The position numbers and the translations under genes are program-made. DNA of 64,000 bases, taken from the NCBI GenBank assembly GCA_025267735.1, contig CM046301.1, positions 69,087,872-69,151,871 on the forward strand. The letters run 5' to 3'. The stretch comes from Mactra quadrangularis. Taxonomy: Eukaryota > Mollusca > Bivalvia > Venerida > Mactridae. Numbering within the stretch: position 1 is the first letter of the stretch; each line of letters opens with the position of its first letter. Below the pieces are notes generated by a model. It saw only the letters and a program-made list of their open reading frames with translations. It ran no database searches and was not told the DNA's origin. This document shows, one piece after another, positions 1 through 12,058 of this stretch.

Positions 1-68
1 ATATATTAATATTTATATATAATATTATACTTTTTTAATTTATATTTTCTATATTTTCTATTTTTCAG

Positions 69-173
69 GTTTTAGGTTCTGACACAGAATTTCATTTTAT
101 ACACAATGCTGTACCTAAAACAAGATTTAGAAGAAGTATTTTACATACAAGAAAACTTAAATCACATCCATTT
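69..173 (+). CDS. PCSK2: PC2 exon a: C-terminal half of prodomain
   Basis: The exon lies between a TTTTTCAG acceptor and a GTAAGT donor and encodes 35 residues in phase 0. It contains EFHFIHN (PC2 prodomain LYHFYHN) and the basic stretch KTRFRRS, which matches the secondary internal prodomain cleavage site (KRRRS in vertebrate PC2). The exon upstream is not in the window. Confidence 0.88.
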
Positions 174-240
174 GTAAGTATAAACATGTTGTATGATTTG
201 TAAATATTAATACGTCATACATTTTGTTGTATGCAAAGGT

Positions 241-637
241 CAATCTCCGTAAACAGATATCCTGTAGAGCGTTGTCGTACAGGATCTCTACTTTCTCCGT
301 GGAAGGTCACGTCGAGATGAACTTTGTTTCGACCAATCAATGCGTAGCTTTCATCTAGACGAAAACACTATTAATTACATTTTGATTTCGTAATTTCTAT
401 TTTTAGACCAAGTTTTGCATGCTAATTTAACAGCGGTGTTATTCACAGTCTGCGATTGGGCGGCTCATTTCAAATTGCGTGACGTAGACGATGTAAACAA
501 GTTACGTATCATAACAATTTCGTCATGAATATTATGATGAGAAAAGGTCGCCTGAACGTGACCTTCGTTTGAAAAAGGCCAGATCTAAATTGCGAGTATG
601 CGAGCGGAAAATTTTAGATCGGGTTTTAATCTGATTG
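241..637. mobile_element. Candidate MITE with 9-bp target duplication
   Basis: The segment is flanked on both sides by the same nonamer TGCAAAGGT (232-240 and 638-646). Its ends begin CAATC in inverted orientation (CAATCTCCG on the left; the right end reads CAATCAGAT on the other strand). Inside, AAGGTCACGT (303-312 region) is matched by an inverted ACGTGACCTT near 556. CpG content is higher than in the surrounding intron. It has no coding capacity. A 9-bp duplication is typical of Mutator-like elements, but the terminal repeat is short, so the class is uncertain. Confidence 0.5.
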
Positions 638-3172
638 TGCAAAGGTTAACTTGTAATCCATTTAGTAAGTACATGTGTATAAACATGGTGTATGATTTGT
701 AAGTATATATAATATGTAATACATTCTATAGTATGTAAACTTGTAATCTATTTTGTGAATATAAACAATATTATCTTTCATAAGCTCAAACCTTAATATT
801 TAGTTTAAACACATATATTTCTTAGAATGTACATATAGATATAAAATACCGACTGACAATAGTCGAAACCTTTAAAACATTATTTGAATAGGATTTGACC
901 AAAGGAATAATTCATGTCGTGCAAGCCTCGATATGTATTTTATTTAGTTAGTAGGGCTATTATACTATCACAAACTACTATTTTTGGAAGAAATGTGATA
1001 TAAAATATATCAGATTTAGAAAGTTCTTGTTTTTCCTTAACCCCTCCTATATCAGTACGAGTATGAAAACCTTCCTACGGTCCAAACTCCCACTGCATCA
1101 CGCGATGCTAAAAGTTCATTAGGGTAATAACCGCAACGGGGAGTTTGTCTGCGGCCCTGATGCATAGTACCATCTATATTACCCATGTTGACCTCAAAGA
1201 CTATGTTAGAATTTTTTTCAAATGCCACCACGTGCAGTATCCATTTACTCAATTTGCTATTTTACAATAGGATGTATTGTATCAGTTATCAAGTTGAACT
1301 TAATGCAATCTCCATAAAATGCTAAAGGTTGCAGCGTTCTATAGAATAACAATATTTCAAGAGATTATATTTTCTCAGTCTCAATACCATGCTCTAGTAT
1401 AACAGTTCGTTCACATGTTACAGCCTCTCTGATGATTGACAATTCGCCCACGATGTCTTTGTGTTATAATTATTTATAGAAATCTCTTGATTAAGTAAAC
1501 ACAATTATTCTACTGACATGTTTACTAGAATCGATTTCTATGGTAGAAAATGTGTTTTACTTCAAACAGGATTTGTCCTAGTAAAGATGTGGTTTGCTCA
1601 CATTTCTTTTGTACGTAGTAGAAATACAGCTAAAACTGTATTAACGGTCTACCTGTATACAGTGTGATGCTGTGTTTAGCAGCCAGCTTTGAGCTCTCTC
1701 GAACGATTTCATTCTATATAAACCCTTTATAAAGCGTGACACTGTTTAACTCGGTCACCTACTGTCAAAATATTAACTTATACGAGTATATCAATTACAA
1801 TGTGTGAGAATGAAATACGCATTGTTGTCGCATAACTTATTGTCTTTCATGCGTCGGATATTTCTTTTCCTTGCTTGTTATAGTTGCCGTCTGTCCTTAG
1901 TAATCACTTTCAATCCGTGACCGCTACATAGGAAGGGGAATAGACTGTAAATATATGGTTTGTCATCTTGATATGTTGAGGCTTTCAGGTACAAAACAAT
2001 GGTTCCAAAATGAATTACTTATAAATTTTATGAATGATAGCATCAGTGTTTCTGTTAGATTTTTTTGCCTTTCAATCCATCCCCCATTTTTGTTCAAAGC
2101 TGATTTTGCTTGACTGCATTGTTTTAATTACTGGAAATTTTCTGATGGTTCAAAAGCATTACTTCATCAACAGTCCTGATAAATCATACCTTTGATGTAA
2201 ATCCCAGGGAATTTTACCTCATCTGAGCACAAGTGCTTATTGTGAACTATTGCGATTTGTTAATTGTCCATTGTCGTGTGTTATAGGTTAGAACCATTGG
2301 AAGCATTTTCAGAATATAGTATAATTCTTAGGAAGAGCAGATTCGTCCGATGCATCAGAAAACTATAACTTACTGAATCCATTTTAGTCTAAATCGCATT
2401 ACTTTTTAAACTAGCCTCTACCCACTGTTTCTACGGACCTGGTGGTCGTCAACTTTTCTTGCTTATCTCTAGAAGCCATGTAAACTTATTATCCAAATAC
2501 ATTTCGTCGAGTAACAATTGTTCACACTTTAGAAGTTATATTTATGCTTTAATCAAATAACCTGGTCAGATACTTTCTATCAATAAAATAAAAATTGTTA
2601 TTATTAATATAATACAATGTAATAATTTCGTTAACTGGGTCATGAAGCGTAAACGAAACAAGGTCGCGATGCAAAAGAAAACCTTTTAACTCTCTAAAAT
2701 CCATATTTTTGGACATTTTATTCAATTTGATTGGAAGCTAAAAACTCTAGTTACAAAATCGTATGTAAGATTGGTGCGAGTAAATATGTGGAGTAAAAAC
2801 TAGGTCACTAGGTCAAATCATAGAAAAACATGAAAACAATTAAATGTTCATATTTATGCTTCAATTGTTATCTATCATGATGAATAATTTAAAATGGAAG
2901 TTTGCTTGAATGTAATAATGGCTCATTTGTGGTGAAAAAAACATCCTTCAGTTGATAAAATTACAGAATAAAACATGGCTAGAAGCTAAGTCATGTAGAA
3001 ATTTCAATGGCTTTACTAACTCAGATCAGCAAAATAGTTTAGAAACGCTTGTTTTGCCTTACGTTTTCAAAATGTTGAGTGGGTATATCTGTCCATTATT
3101 TGAAATGGCTCTAGCTACATTCCTGATATATGGCTATAGATACAAGATAAAATGTTGTATTTAGAGTACCCG

Positions 3173-3317
3173 AGGAGGTGCCTCATCATATCCATGTTTT
3201 ATTGTATTCTGGAATATCGCGGGTTTAGCGCAATACGGTCGTAACTCAATATTTTCTTATACTAAGTTACAACTGTTTTGCGCTAAACCCTCGATTTGTT
3301 TTTTAAGGACACACCTC
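3173..3317. repeat. Imperfect palindrome, hairpin-type MITE candidate
   Basis: GAGGTG at 3175-3180 is mirrored by CACCTC at 3312-3317. An inner perfect 13-bp inverted pair, GGGTTTAGCGCAA at 3221-3233 and its complement at 3278-3290, sits around a loop of about 44 bp. The GC-rich inner stem stands out from the AT-rich intron. Confidence 0.5.
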
Positions 3318-3904
3318 TATGTCCATCTATATATCATAAAACACGTTGTCATGGAAACAATACCACTATATCATAATTATATGTATACCTGATTAAAGTG
3401 TTAATATTCATAATATAAGTGTTATATTTCATCATAGAAGTGTTATACAACAGAACACACCTTTATTTAACTCAGGTTTGATATAACAACATATGAGTAA
3501 ACAGGGTTGCTAAGCTAACAAAAATAAATCAATATTCAAATGACATGTGGTGTTGAAATAATGATTCACAGAAAAAGAATCTAGTCACAAAAATAGATGG
3601 TTTAATTTCCTATTAATTTATAAACTAATATACTTGTAAATATGAATAATTTGACAGAAAAATTTAGATTTTGATAGGTAATCCCTAAGATAGTCTTCTT
3701 CTTCCATGTTAATGTATCTAACTCTCTTTGGAGTAAACTCGTACATTTTGAAGCATATTACAATTTAAAAGTACAATGTATAATATAAATAAGTTTAAAA
3801 ATGTGTCGATTCTGATCTGCTCTATGATAGAAGTGTAATATATTACTTCAAAGAACGTTTTGGAGTTCAGTTTCATTCACAGTGTTTTTCTGTATATTTT
3901 TCAG

Positions 3905-4090
3905 GTTAAGCGAGCTGTACAACAAACAGGTTTTGTGAGATCAAAACGAGGTTATAAACCTTTAAAAGGTGTTCTCTTATCTGATTTACATTTAAATAAT
4001 CCAGAAATTGGTCAACTTTTAAACGATGAAAAAGATGTTGTCATTGGAAAAGACCCTACTGATCCTTTATTTGATAAAGAATGGTTTTTG
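3905..4090 (+). CDS. PCSK2: PC2 exon b: prodomain cleavage site and start of mature enzyme
   Basis: The exon lies between TTTTTCAG and GTAAGT, is 62 codons long and is phase 0 at both ends. It holds the prodomain end VQQTGFVRSKR, the primary furin-type site RSKR, then GYKPLKG and a final DPLFDKEWFL that matches the PC2 NDPLFTKQWYL motif. Between GY and the DPLF motif it has about 24 residues more than human PC2. The insert is acidic and polar and contains no second dibasic site. Confidence 0.95.
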
Positions 4091-4117
4091 GTAAGTTACA
4101 CAAATATTTTATTTGTA

Positions 4118-4239
4118 GTTAACGCCATAGCAACACATTGTATAGGTCATATTTCGGAGGTCAGTTAACCAACTCATCGTTCCTGGAAAGCATAGATTTT
4201 GCTGTTAATGAGTAAGAGGGCACATACACACGTGACTGA
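4118..4239 (-). mobile_element. SINE tail fragment (family A type)
   Basis: TTAACGCCATAGCAACACA and the following ATTGTATAGGTCATAT match the 3' tail of the SINEs at 41173 and 43408, in the same orientation (minus-strand element). The fragment starts 28 bp after the exon donor. The tRNA-like head is not visible. Confidence 0.65.
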
Positions 4240-5261
4240 CCACTGCCCTGATTTAGAATCAGTGTTAAGTATTCATCTCCCGGGAATGGTAAATAATAAA
4301 TGTACAAGTAATTAATGACATTATATAAGAATAAAATTCTTGTTTGTCTCTCTTTTCGAAGCTAGTACACAGATATATGTCTTCTATGATTGCGTTAAAC
4401 CAGTTTGACCTATTTCGATTTCTTTTATGTGTCGTTCCATGTCCGTTCGCAGCTATAAACCTTCAAAAATAGTAATCTTTTCAAAAAGTGTTATGAGAGT
4501 TATTATTATATTATATAATTATCTTGAAATTGTCCTTGCCTAAAGTCATCATGTACAAAGATTGTTCAAAATATACATCTTGACATAAAAGGTAAACGAG
4601 TAAGAGTGAAATAATTCAATACTAAGGATATCATATAATCACTCGTGGCTACACCACTCGTGAAATTATTTCATCCTTTGTTAAAATAAAAATCAATCTT
4701 TCACCGAAGTAAACAAAAAACCTCCCCTCACCATATATTTACATGGTAAATTGTCATCGCATATGGTCACATTTCACCGTAAAACATGACAGATTTAGTG
4801 GCTGCCTTATTAGGAAAATCATGTCAAAAACTCCATAGATAGAAACAAGATTTTCTTAATTCACTAGAAAAGTAAGGAAATAAGGAAATCAATATAAACA
4901 GCACGGAAAGTACAAGAAAAATGAAATGAGAACAGACATGCAACATGGTATTAGTCAGATGGAGTTAGGAATAAAATAGATTGTTTTCTACTATGAGTAT
5001 AGACTATACATCTAATGTGGTTACGGATTTTCTACATGACAGTAATGTCACAGAATCATTATTGAAAGATAGTTATGTTTATGTCATCTATCAACAATAT
5101 CTGTCTTTAAAGTAGTCGTCTTACCTAACTGAATTTATTGGAAACCAACTTTTGCCAGTACTTTTATTTACCTTTTCACAGTGAGCCAAAACTTCTCCCA
5201 TAGATACAAAGAAATACATTGTAACGCGTGTTGTCATAGTCGCATGTAAATGATTGAACTT

Positions 5262-5365
5262 GTCACGACCGTGAATCGAAGCCTGAATCGACGCTCTACG
5301 ACATCGGTTGTATGGTTAGATAATATGATTACCAGGTTGACTAACCACTGCACCACGAACGCTTT
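5262..5365 (-). mobile_element. tRNA-like SINE head, diverged
   Basis: Read on the minus strand, TGGTGCAGTGGTTAG resembles a tRNA A box. About 60 bases on, GGCTTCGATTCAC resembles a B box. The spacing and decay suggest an old tRNA-derived SINE in PC2 intron 2 rather than a functional tRNA gene. Confidence 0.4.
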
Positions 5366-5606
5366 GTGCCATAAATATTCTCTTGTTCTTATTTAGAATG
5401 TTTCCGGAGTAATTGTTAATGTGACAGTGATAAACTGAGTGCATTGGAGAAATTTCAAAAATATTCAAAAACCGTATTTATTTGTTCTTCATGATTTTAG
5501 CAAGTTTTATGCAGGAACTCAAAGAACCCTTTCTCATGTCCCAAAATTCCTTAAAATTCAGGACAAGTCCTGAAAACTTTCTACTTTCGTCTTTTAATTA
5601 TTTCAG

Positions 5607-5715
5607 AAAAATCGTGGACAGTCTGGTGGTATAAAAGGACTTGACTTAAACGTTGAAGCAGCATGGGGTATGGGGTTTACAGGAAAGGGGGTCACTACAG
5701 CAATAATGGACGACG
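5607..5715 (+). CDS. PCSK2: PC2 exon c: catalytic Asp
   Basis: Acceptor TTATTTCAG, donor GTAAGA, phase 0 in and 1 out. It encodes GLDLNVEAAW, GFTGKGV and ends IMDD(G), the subtilisin-fold motif holding the catalytic aspartate (residue 132 of the part in this window). Confidence 0.96.
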
Positions 5716-6939
5716 GTAAGAGAAACTGGATTGTTGAGAACTTTTAATACCCTATTTATATTTGACTTATTAAGAGACATGGTTACCCCATTTCTCAAAC
5801 TCATGTACGTGAGATATGTTATTTTTCTTTGTTCAGTTCCATGGTATCGTTTATTGATATTACCACCTAGGCTTGACTTATTTAGTAAGAGTGTGAGTGC
5901 AATGACTCATTGGACACATTATGTTTGTAAATGTCACATTTTCTCCATTGTTATGTCTGTTGAACATTACTTTATATGATAAAATCACGAACTGGAAATG
6001 TTTTCTTGAAAGGTCAAAAATAAATGATAAACTGCAAACTTGTCGACTTAATTGCGACAGAGTTTCGCTTAACAATAAAGTTCATTAGTTTTCTGTGCAC
6101 TTAATCACGTAGTTTTTCGAGGAATTAGAACTTTGACTGACGGAAATAGGTTGTTTACAAAAATTCCAATCTGTGCACAATACTATTTAACTGATCATTT
6201 GTAAACATTTATTGTTTCTAATGGTTCATTTACAACCGATGATGTTGTAAAATCTTGATAAAACTATATAAAATAAAGACAAAAACTATTTATCCGTGTA
6301 CTTACTTAGTTCAAAGGCCCGTTGGAAAATGTACAGGTCTACCTAATAACATGGCTACTTCTGCGGCCACATTTTATTACCTCTATCCAAATTATATGGA
6401 ATGGTACATTTGATTACTTGAAAAATATAACGAGGAACAATGTTCTCGATTTAATCGAATAACTTGACCTGCAGAGAACTTATTATTTCACTGCTATCAG
6501 ATAAAACTCGTTTAGATTACGTGTCGTGGAAGGAACATACTAATTGTCAACGAATAAACTCTTTTATTTATTACAATTGACTTAATTAAACCCAGAAATT
6601 CAGAACACTTTCACAGAACATTACTTCCCGCACATGCCAAGAATGACACGGATATGTATAAGAAAATACGTGCAAATTGACATTTTTAGATGATTTTACT
6701 TAATCAGATAAAATGTGACGCTCGACAAAATTAAGCCTCAGCGTATTCCCTATGATTGATCTAATTCGAAGGCAATAGTAAGCTTATTAGCTACGTTACA
6801 CTGACCCAAACATTCAACCATCTGAATATTCTGTCTATAAAAATTATATTTTCATTATCTTTTTGCTTGATGAGTTATGAAAGAAAATTGTTCCTGAGGA
6901 TGAGTGCATCTGTCAAGTGAAGAATTTATATCTCGTTAA

Positions 6940-9667
6940 GGTTTAGGTCCATATTTTTCTGCATAAAATTGCAAATGACCAGACAAAGCAAAGAAACTTC
7001 TGTAGAACTTGAAATTTCAACAGCAATTAAAGAACTTATCCCTCTATGTTTTGTTGATTTAGCGTTGCATCAAAACCCCTTCAAATCTGAATTAGGGACC
7101 AGGATAGGGGTCATGTTTCTGGTACGGTTATAATGATGTTAAGTTGACAATAGAGGAAGAGATTTAAACTGCTTACCTTTTGACACTTTTGCAATGAACT
7201 CCGAGCAATGAAACAACGAAAATCAGCATCCTTCATTGATTCCAAAACATTTCACTTTCGCTTATTTTTGTTCATGGAGTTTGACATTTTAGGGTTAATG
7301 TATTTACCGGAAAACCCGAATATTCATGAAAAATCCCGAAAGACACTCATTGGAGTTGTATCTTGAGCTAATAAATTACGTTTTACTTTAAAAATATGTG
7401 TTTAAATGTTTTAAAATACTTGTTGCCAATGACATTTGAACAATTTTGATGTGTTAGTATCAATATTAAATAGACATTCAATTATCAAGACGCGACAAAC
7501 AATCGTTGTAAGTACAATAGAATGATTTCGTTTGTTAATAAATGTCTTAATAAAACTGTTTCAAACTAATGTCAGTAATAATTATTAGTCTTACTATTTT
7601 TCCTGCATACAAGGAAGTATAAGTCATAATTGATACGAGAGGTTATCGTTTCTGCGATAGCGAACAGTATCCGACCAGGTTTTTCTAGAATATGAAAAAA
7701 CTTAATGCTATATGAATGTTTTGGGACATATCAATTAAGGGTTTTCGCCTGTGAAATTCATCCTTTGAGTTATTTCTAATTTATATATATTAACAACTTG
7801 TCTTGACTTTATCAATGGGTTACTCATATTATAGCTGATATAATGTCTATATATTGGAACCGAACGAACCCCTTACATGAGCCAAAAAAAGTCCATAATT
7901 CGTAAAGACCATAAAAGAACAAATTCAATGACTATTCTAGAATTTTCAAGGATTTTTTTACACTGTTCAAGTACTTTTTATGTATCTCAAGCATAACATG
8001 TGTGAAATGGTATAAATAAAATTGTGCAAGCAGGCTCGAGAATGATATGTAAAATGTTATAAGCGGTTTAAAACCAATAAAATAAAATCTAGTTAAGTAA
8101 CATCCAAGGTCAGACGTTTAACTTATAAATGTATTTCACATTAAAACTCGCGTTAAAAGTTTTTCTAAACAGGCAGAGTTGAGAGCAATGTTATCATATT
8201 ACTTATTGTGTCCAACATATTTCACGATGCTTATAACACATTATTTGCAAAATCCAGGAGAAAAAATCGATAAAATTAAGTTCAGCATATGGTAAGACCA
8301 TAACGTAATAGGGAGTTCGTTAACACCCTTCAAAATATCAAAGATTGTGGACATAACAACTCACTCGAAAGACAATAATGAAGAATTGAAATGTTAGTCT
8401 GTGTTTTTTTAAAATATTTTCATAGGCCTACAGGCGGTAACGCCTCCAATCATAGTTTCTTCAAATAAACATATATTTATGGGTAAAACTTTTTTATATA
8501 TAGGTTTAATTACATAACACGTTTACGATGCACACCAATTTGATATCTGAAAACTGGTTAAGTAATTAAACATAGAGAATCAAGAAATGTTGTAAATTGT
8601 AATGATTGCACATAATTATCATTGGGACATTACAAGTCTACACAGGTGTTTTAACTGTCGTATAAATCATATTAGTTAATGAAAAATAGCCTGAATTTAA
8701 TTTAGTCTAGGTCCAAAGAGCGCTGTTGTTTAACAAATAGGTAACTTATTTTAACACACGCAGTACATACACAAGCATAATCTTAGTTCACGCATGGTGT
8801 GTATTCAGCGAGCAATCTGGATTTGCTTTTATTTTACAATCAAAAGGCCTCTAAATCTCTCAATACAATCATACAACATAAAAAATGACACATCCGAACA
8901 ATTCATATCCTGTCAAAAACCTGGTCGATTACTGTTCGTTATCGGAATAACAATTAACCCTTATTAATTATGACTTATACTTATGTGTATACAGGAAAAA
9001 CAGTTAGAATAATTATCATTACTGACATTTGTTTGAAACAGTTTTTTTAAGACATTTATTAACAAACGAAATCATTCTATTGTACTTACAACGATTGTTT
9101 GTCGCGTCTTAATAATTGAATGTCTATTTAATATTGATACTAACACATCAAAATTGTTCAAATGTTATTGGCAACAAGTATTTTAAAACATTTAAACACA
9201 TATTTTTAAAGTAAAACGAGATTTATTAGCTCATGATACAACTCCAATGAGTGTCTTTCGGGGTTTTTCATGAATATTCGGGTTTATCGAGGTTTTCGGT
9301 AAATACATTAACCCTAAAAATGTCAAACTCCATGAACAAAAATAAGCGAAAGTGAATTGTTGTGAAATCTATGAAGGATGTTGATTTTCGCTGTTTCATT
9401 GCTCGGAGTTCATTGCAAATGTGTCAAAATGCAAGCAGTTTAAATCTCTTCCTCTATTGTCAACTTAACATCATTATAACCGTACCAGAAACATGACCCC
9501 TATCCTGGTCCCTAATTCAGAGTTGAAAGGGTTTTGATGCAATGCTATATCATCAAAGCATAGAGGGATAAGTTCTTTAATTGCTGTTAAAATTTCAAGT
9601 TCTACAGAAGTTTCTTTGCTTTGTTTGGTCATTTGCAATTTTATGCAGAAAAATATGGACCTAAACG
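6940..9667. mobile_element. 2.73-kb non-autonomous DNA transposon with long inverted repeats, TTAA-flanked
   Basis: The left arm (about 6941-7690) and right arm (about 8905-9666) are inverted copies of roughly 750 bp, similar over their whole length with small indels. Both ends start GTTTAGGTCCAT. TTAA lies directly outside both (6936-6939 and 9668-9671). The roughly 1.2-kb centre has no open frame worth naming. TTAA targets are used by piggyBac and Kolobok superfamilies, but the ends are not the usual piggyBac CCC/GGG, so the superfamily is open. The element sits in PC2 intron 3. Confidence 0.85.
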
Positions 9668-10011
9668 TTAATTTGAATAGAAAATATGTACAAGTATATA
9701 TAACTTACAAATCTGTTAAAAAATCTAACAAAGATATAATCCTACCTTAGTTCCTAAGTAATCTAATTTATATATCTACGACTTTAAAAGAACATTCTTA
9801 TCTTGATTAATTACTAGTAAATAAGACGGTCAGTGTGACACACTCGATAAGTACTCCCGCACTTGAAGTAAACTTATTTGTGATGAATTTTAAAGTAATT
9901 CTCAACTATATGAGCGTTAAACTGCATGCTTCAGATTGTTAAAAAAGTATTAAAAATGGAGTTGTTACAATGTGACACCATTAATAGGGTATGATCTGTC
10001 ATACAGCTTTT

Positions 10012-10075
10012 TCTGTTTGTTTGGGTTTTATGGCGCACCAACACAAAAAGGCCATATCGCGCCGACACAGCTTTT
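10012..10075 (+). repeat. Short SINE-tail-like fragment
   Basis: GGGTTTTATGGCGCACCAAC and the next 30 bases resemble the GGTTTAACGCCG...GGTCATAT tail of the window's SINEs. It lies just upstream of the 38-nt PC2 exon. Confidence 0.3.
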
Positions 10076-10102
10076 TCAATTATATTTATCTTACAATTTC
10101 AG

Positions 10103-10140
10103 GAATTGATTATCTTCATGAAGATTTAAAGTATAATTAT
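10103..10140 (+). CDS. PCSK2: PC2 exon d: 38-nt micro-exon
   Basis: Acceptor CAATTTCAG, donor GTAAGT. With the single base carried over from the previous exon it gives 13 codons, G-IDYLHEDLKYNY, matching GIDYLHPDLASNY right after the catalytic Asp. The PC2 reading frame holds only if it is included. Confidence 0.95.
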
Positions 10141-11288
10141 GTAAGTTGGTATTATTGTTATTACAATTCTTCTTCTTATTATTATTATCACTATAACCAT
10201 CATTATCATTATCAGACATTACCAGACAAGAAAAAGTAAATATTATTACCTGCAATTTATTTTGTAAAATCATAATTCTATATTTGAACAACAAAGAGAC
10301 TTTATATGAGTTTTACTGTTTTTGTATGATGTAAATTACTTGAACTAGTTTCAGTATAAGAGGCATAACATTACGTATAAGAATAAATTTATAATTGTAT
10401 GAGATTTTGCAAAGTTATCATATTTATTATGAATAAAAAAATCACTATCAACTTTTACTGGGAGAAATAATGATTTGATATCTACTTGATATGTTGTATC
10501 TAAATTTAGATAACAGTATGAAACGTAATTGCTATATTCAATTTACTACATTTTTTGTGTTCGTTATTTATTTTTATTCACTGTATAAATGCTTAATGCC
10601 ATTCAAAATTTACTGTGATAAATGTTGTTATAACCTAATTCGTGAGCAAAATGTTACCGTTGACCTTAATGGAGGTTGACTAGTCAGGAGTCTGAAGTCG
10701 TTTCTTGACAACCCTTCAATTTTTGTTATATACTGGAGGCAACCATATGCTTAAATTTCCATGTTACTTTGTCAGATGCTGCAAATTGATAAAATCTTAG
10801 ATTCGTTCGAACATAGGTCACAAATCAAATCTTACAATAAATTGTAAACAATCTAAGAACCACATGCATGCACACATTGTCATTTAACCATAGCTTTTTT
10901 AAAATCTAGGTCATGACCTTTGCGGTTCGGCTCATGTGGAGCATAAAAACTCATTGGTTATCATGGGAAGAACGAGTGTGAATTTTCTAAAGGTTACATA
11001 ATTGCTTATGCTCTAAAATGTCATTAAATTAAATATGGTCTATAAAAAGTTCAATAATGTGTCATTTGACAACGTTTTAATGTCACTTTTTTCTATTTCT
11101 TATTTACCATATATCTTAATGTGAGCAAATAAAGTGTATGCTTTGTTCTGTTCCACAGATGTTATTAAAAAATTTATACCAATACAGACACCGAGCTGTA
11201 AAAAAGACAATTGTCTCACATAGTTTTATCGATTTATTATGTGACCTTTACTTCAATAAAACAGATTAAAATTATTTTTATATTTCAG

Positions 11289-11365
11289 AATTCTGAAGCA
11301 AGTTATGATTTCAGTAGTAATGATCATTTCCCCTACCCTAGATACACTGATACGTGGTTCAACAG
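11289..11365 (+). CDS. PCSK2: PC2 exon e: catalytic domain
   Basis: Acceptor ATATTTCAG, donor GTAAGT, phase 0 in and 2 out. It encodes NSEASYDFSSND and YPRYTDTWFN, strongly conserved in PC2. Confidence 0.96.
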
Positions 11366-11969
11366 GTAAGTAGTCACTTCATTTATTCTCTCAGTTTACT
11401 TGTATAGTAATGGTGATTCCGGGAAATCAACATGGAATAATGTTGCAATAGTAACAAAATTACATTTGTAAATACAGTATGGTTCTGCTGTAAAGAAACA
11501 CATAGATTATTGATGCGAATTTGACGATTTTATAGACTAAAAGGTCCTTATACTTTGGCCATTTTACTATTAAGACCATTGTGATAGTCCTTATAAAGGA
11601 ACTTTACAGTAATTTCTTTTCACTTGTGTACAACCTATAAACAGTAATGTAACATAAAGTTATTCAAATGATAATCAAAAATTTTGAATGTTTTCTTTTT
11701 CATCTTTTATTGTAACTGATATTCTTCTAATCACTTAATTTTGGTTTAAGTTAAACATGTATATAGTTATATATCTGTTCTGTTCAATACACGTGTCTTT
11801 ATAATTCAGTACGGCTAGTTTCGAGGGCTAAATATGTCTAAGTTGGCAAATTAGAGGCTTGGGTAAAAGGCGATTTTTTTTGTTAACAGTTGTACTGCTT
11901 TTAGAATTTATTCAGACGCCATGTTCCTACATGCCTGAATACATTAATATATAAATTTCTCACTTTCAG

Positions 11970-12058
11970 TCATGGTACAAGATGTGCTGGTGAGATTGCT
12001 GCAGCACGTGACAATGACGTATGTGGTGTGGGCGTGGCTTATGATTCTAAAGTTGCAG
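11970..12058 (+). CDS. PCSK2: PC2 exon f: catalytic His
   Basis: Acceptor CACTTTCAG, donor GTATGA, phase 2 in and 1 out. It encodes (S)[12 protein letters not shown] with the catalytic histidine (residue 173 of the part in the window), then [13 protein letters not shown]. Confidence 0.96.

Larger units (their letters stand above)
174..3904 (+). other. PC2 intron with MITE and palindrome
   Basis: This 3.7-kb intron has no credible exon. It contains a candidate 397-bp MITE (241-637) and an imperfect palindrome (3173-3317), both listed separately. The rest is AT-rich DNA in which I recognise nothing; small open frames near 1052-1252 and 2952-3164 have no family features. Confidence 0.8.

Noticed and set aside
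10091..10294. Minus-strand frame rich in Asn and Asp
   Set aside because: It is a translation of an ATT/ATC microsatellite-like stretch after the 38-nt PC2 exon.
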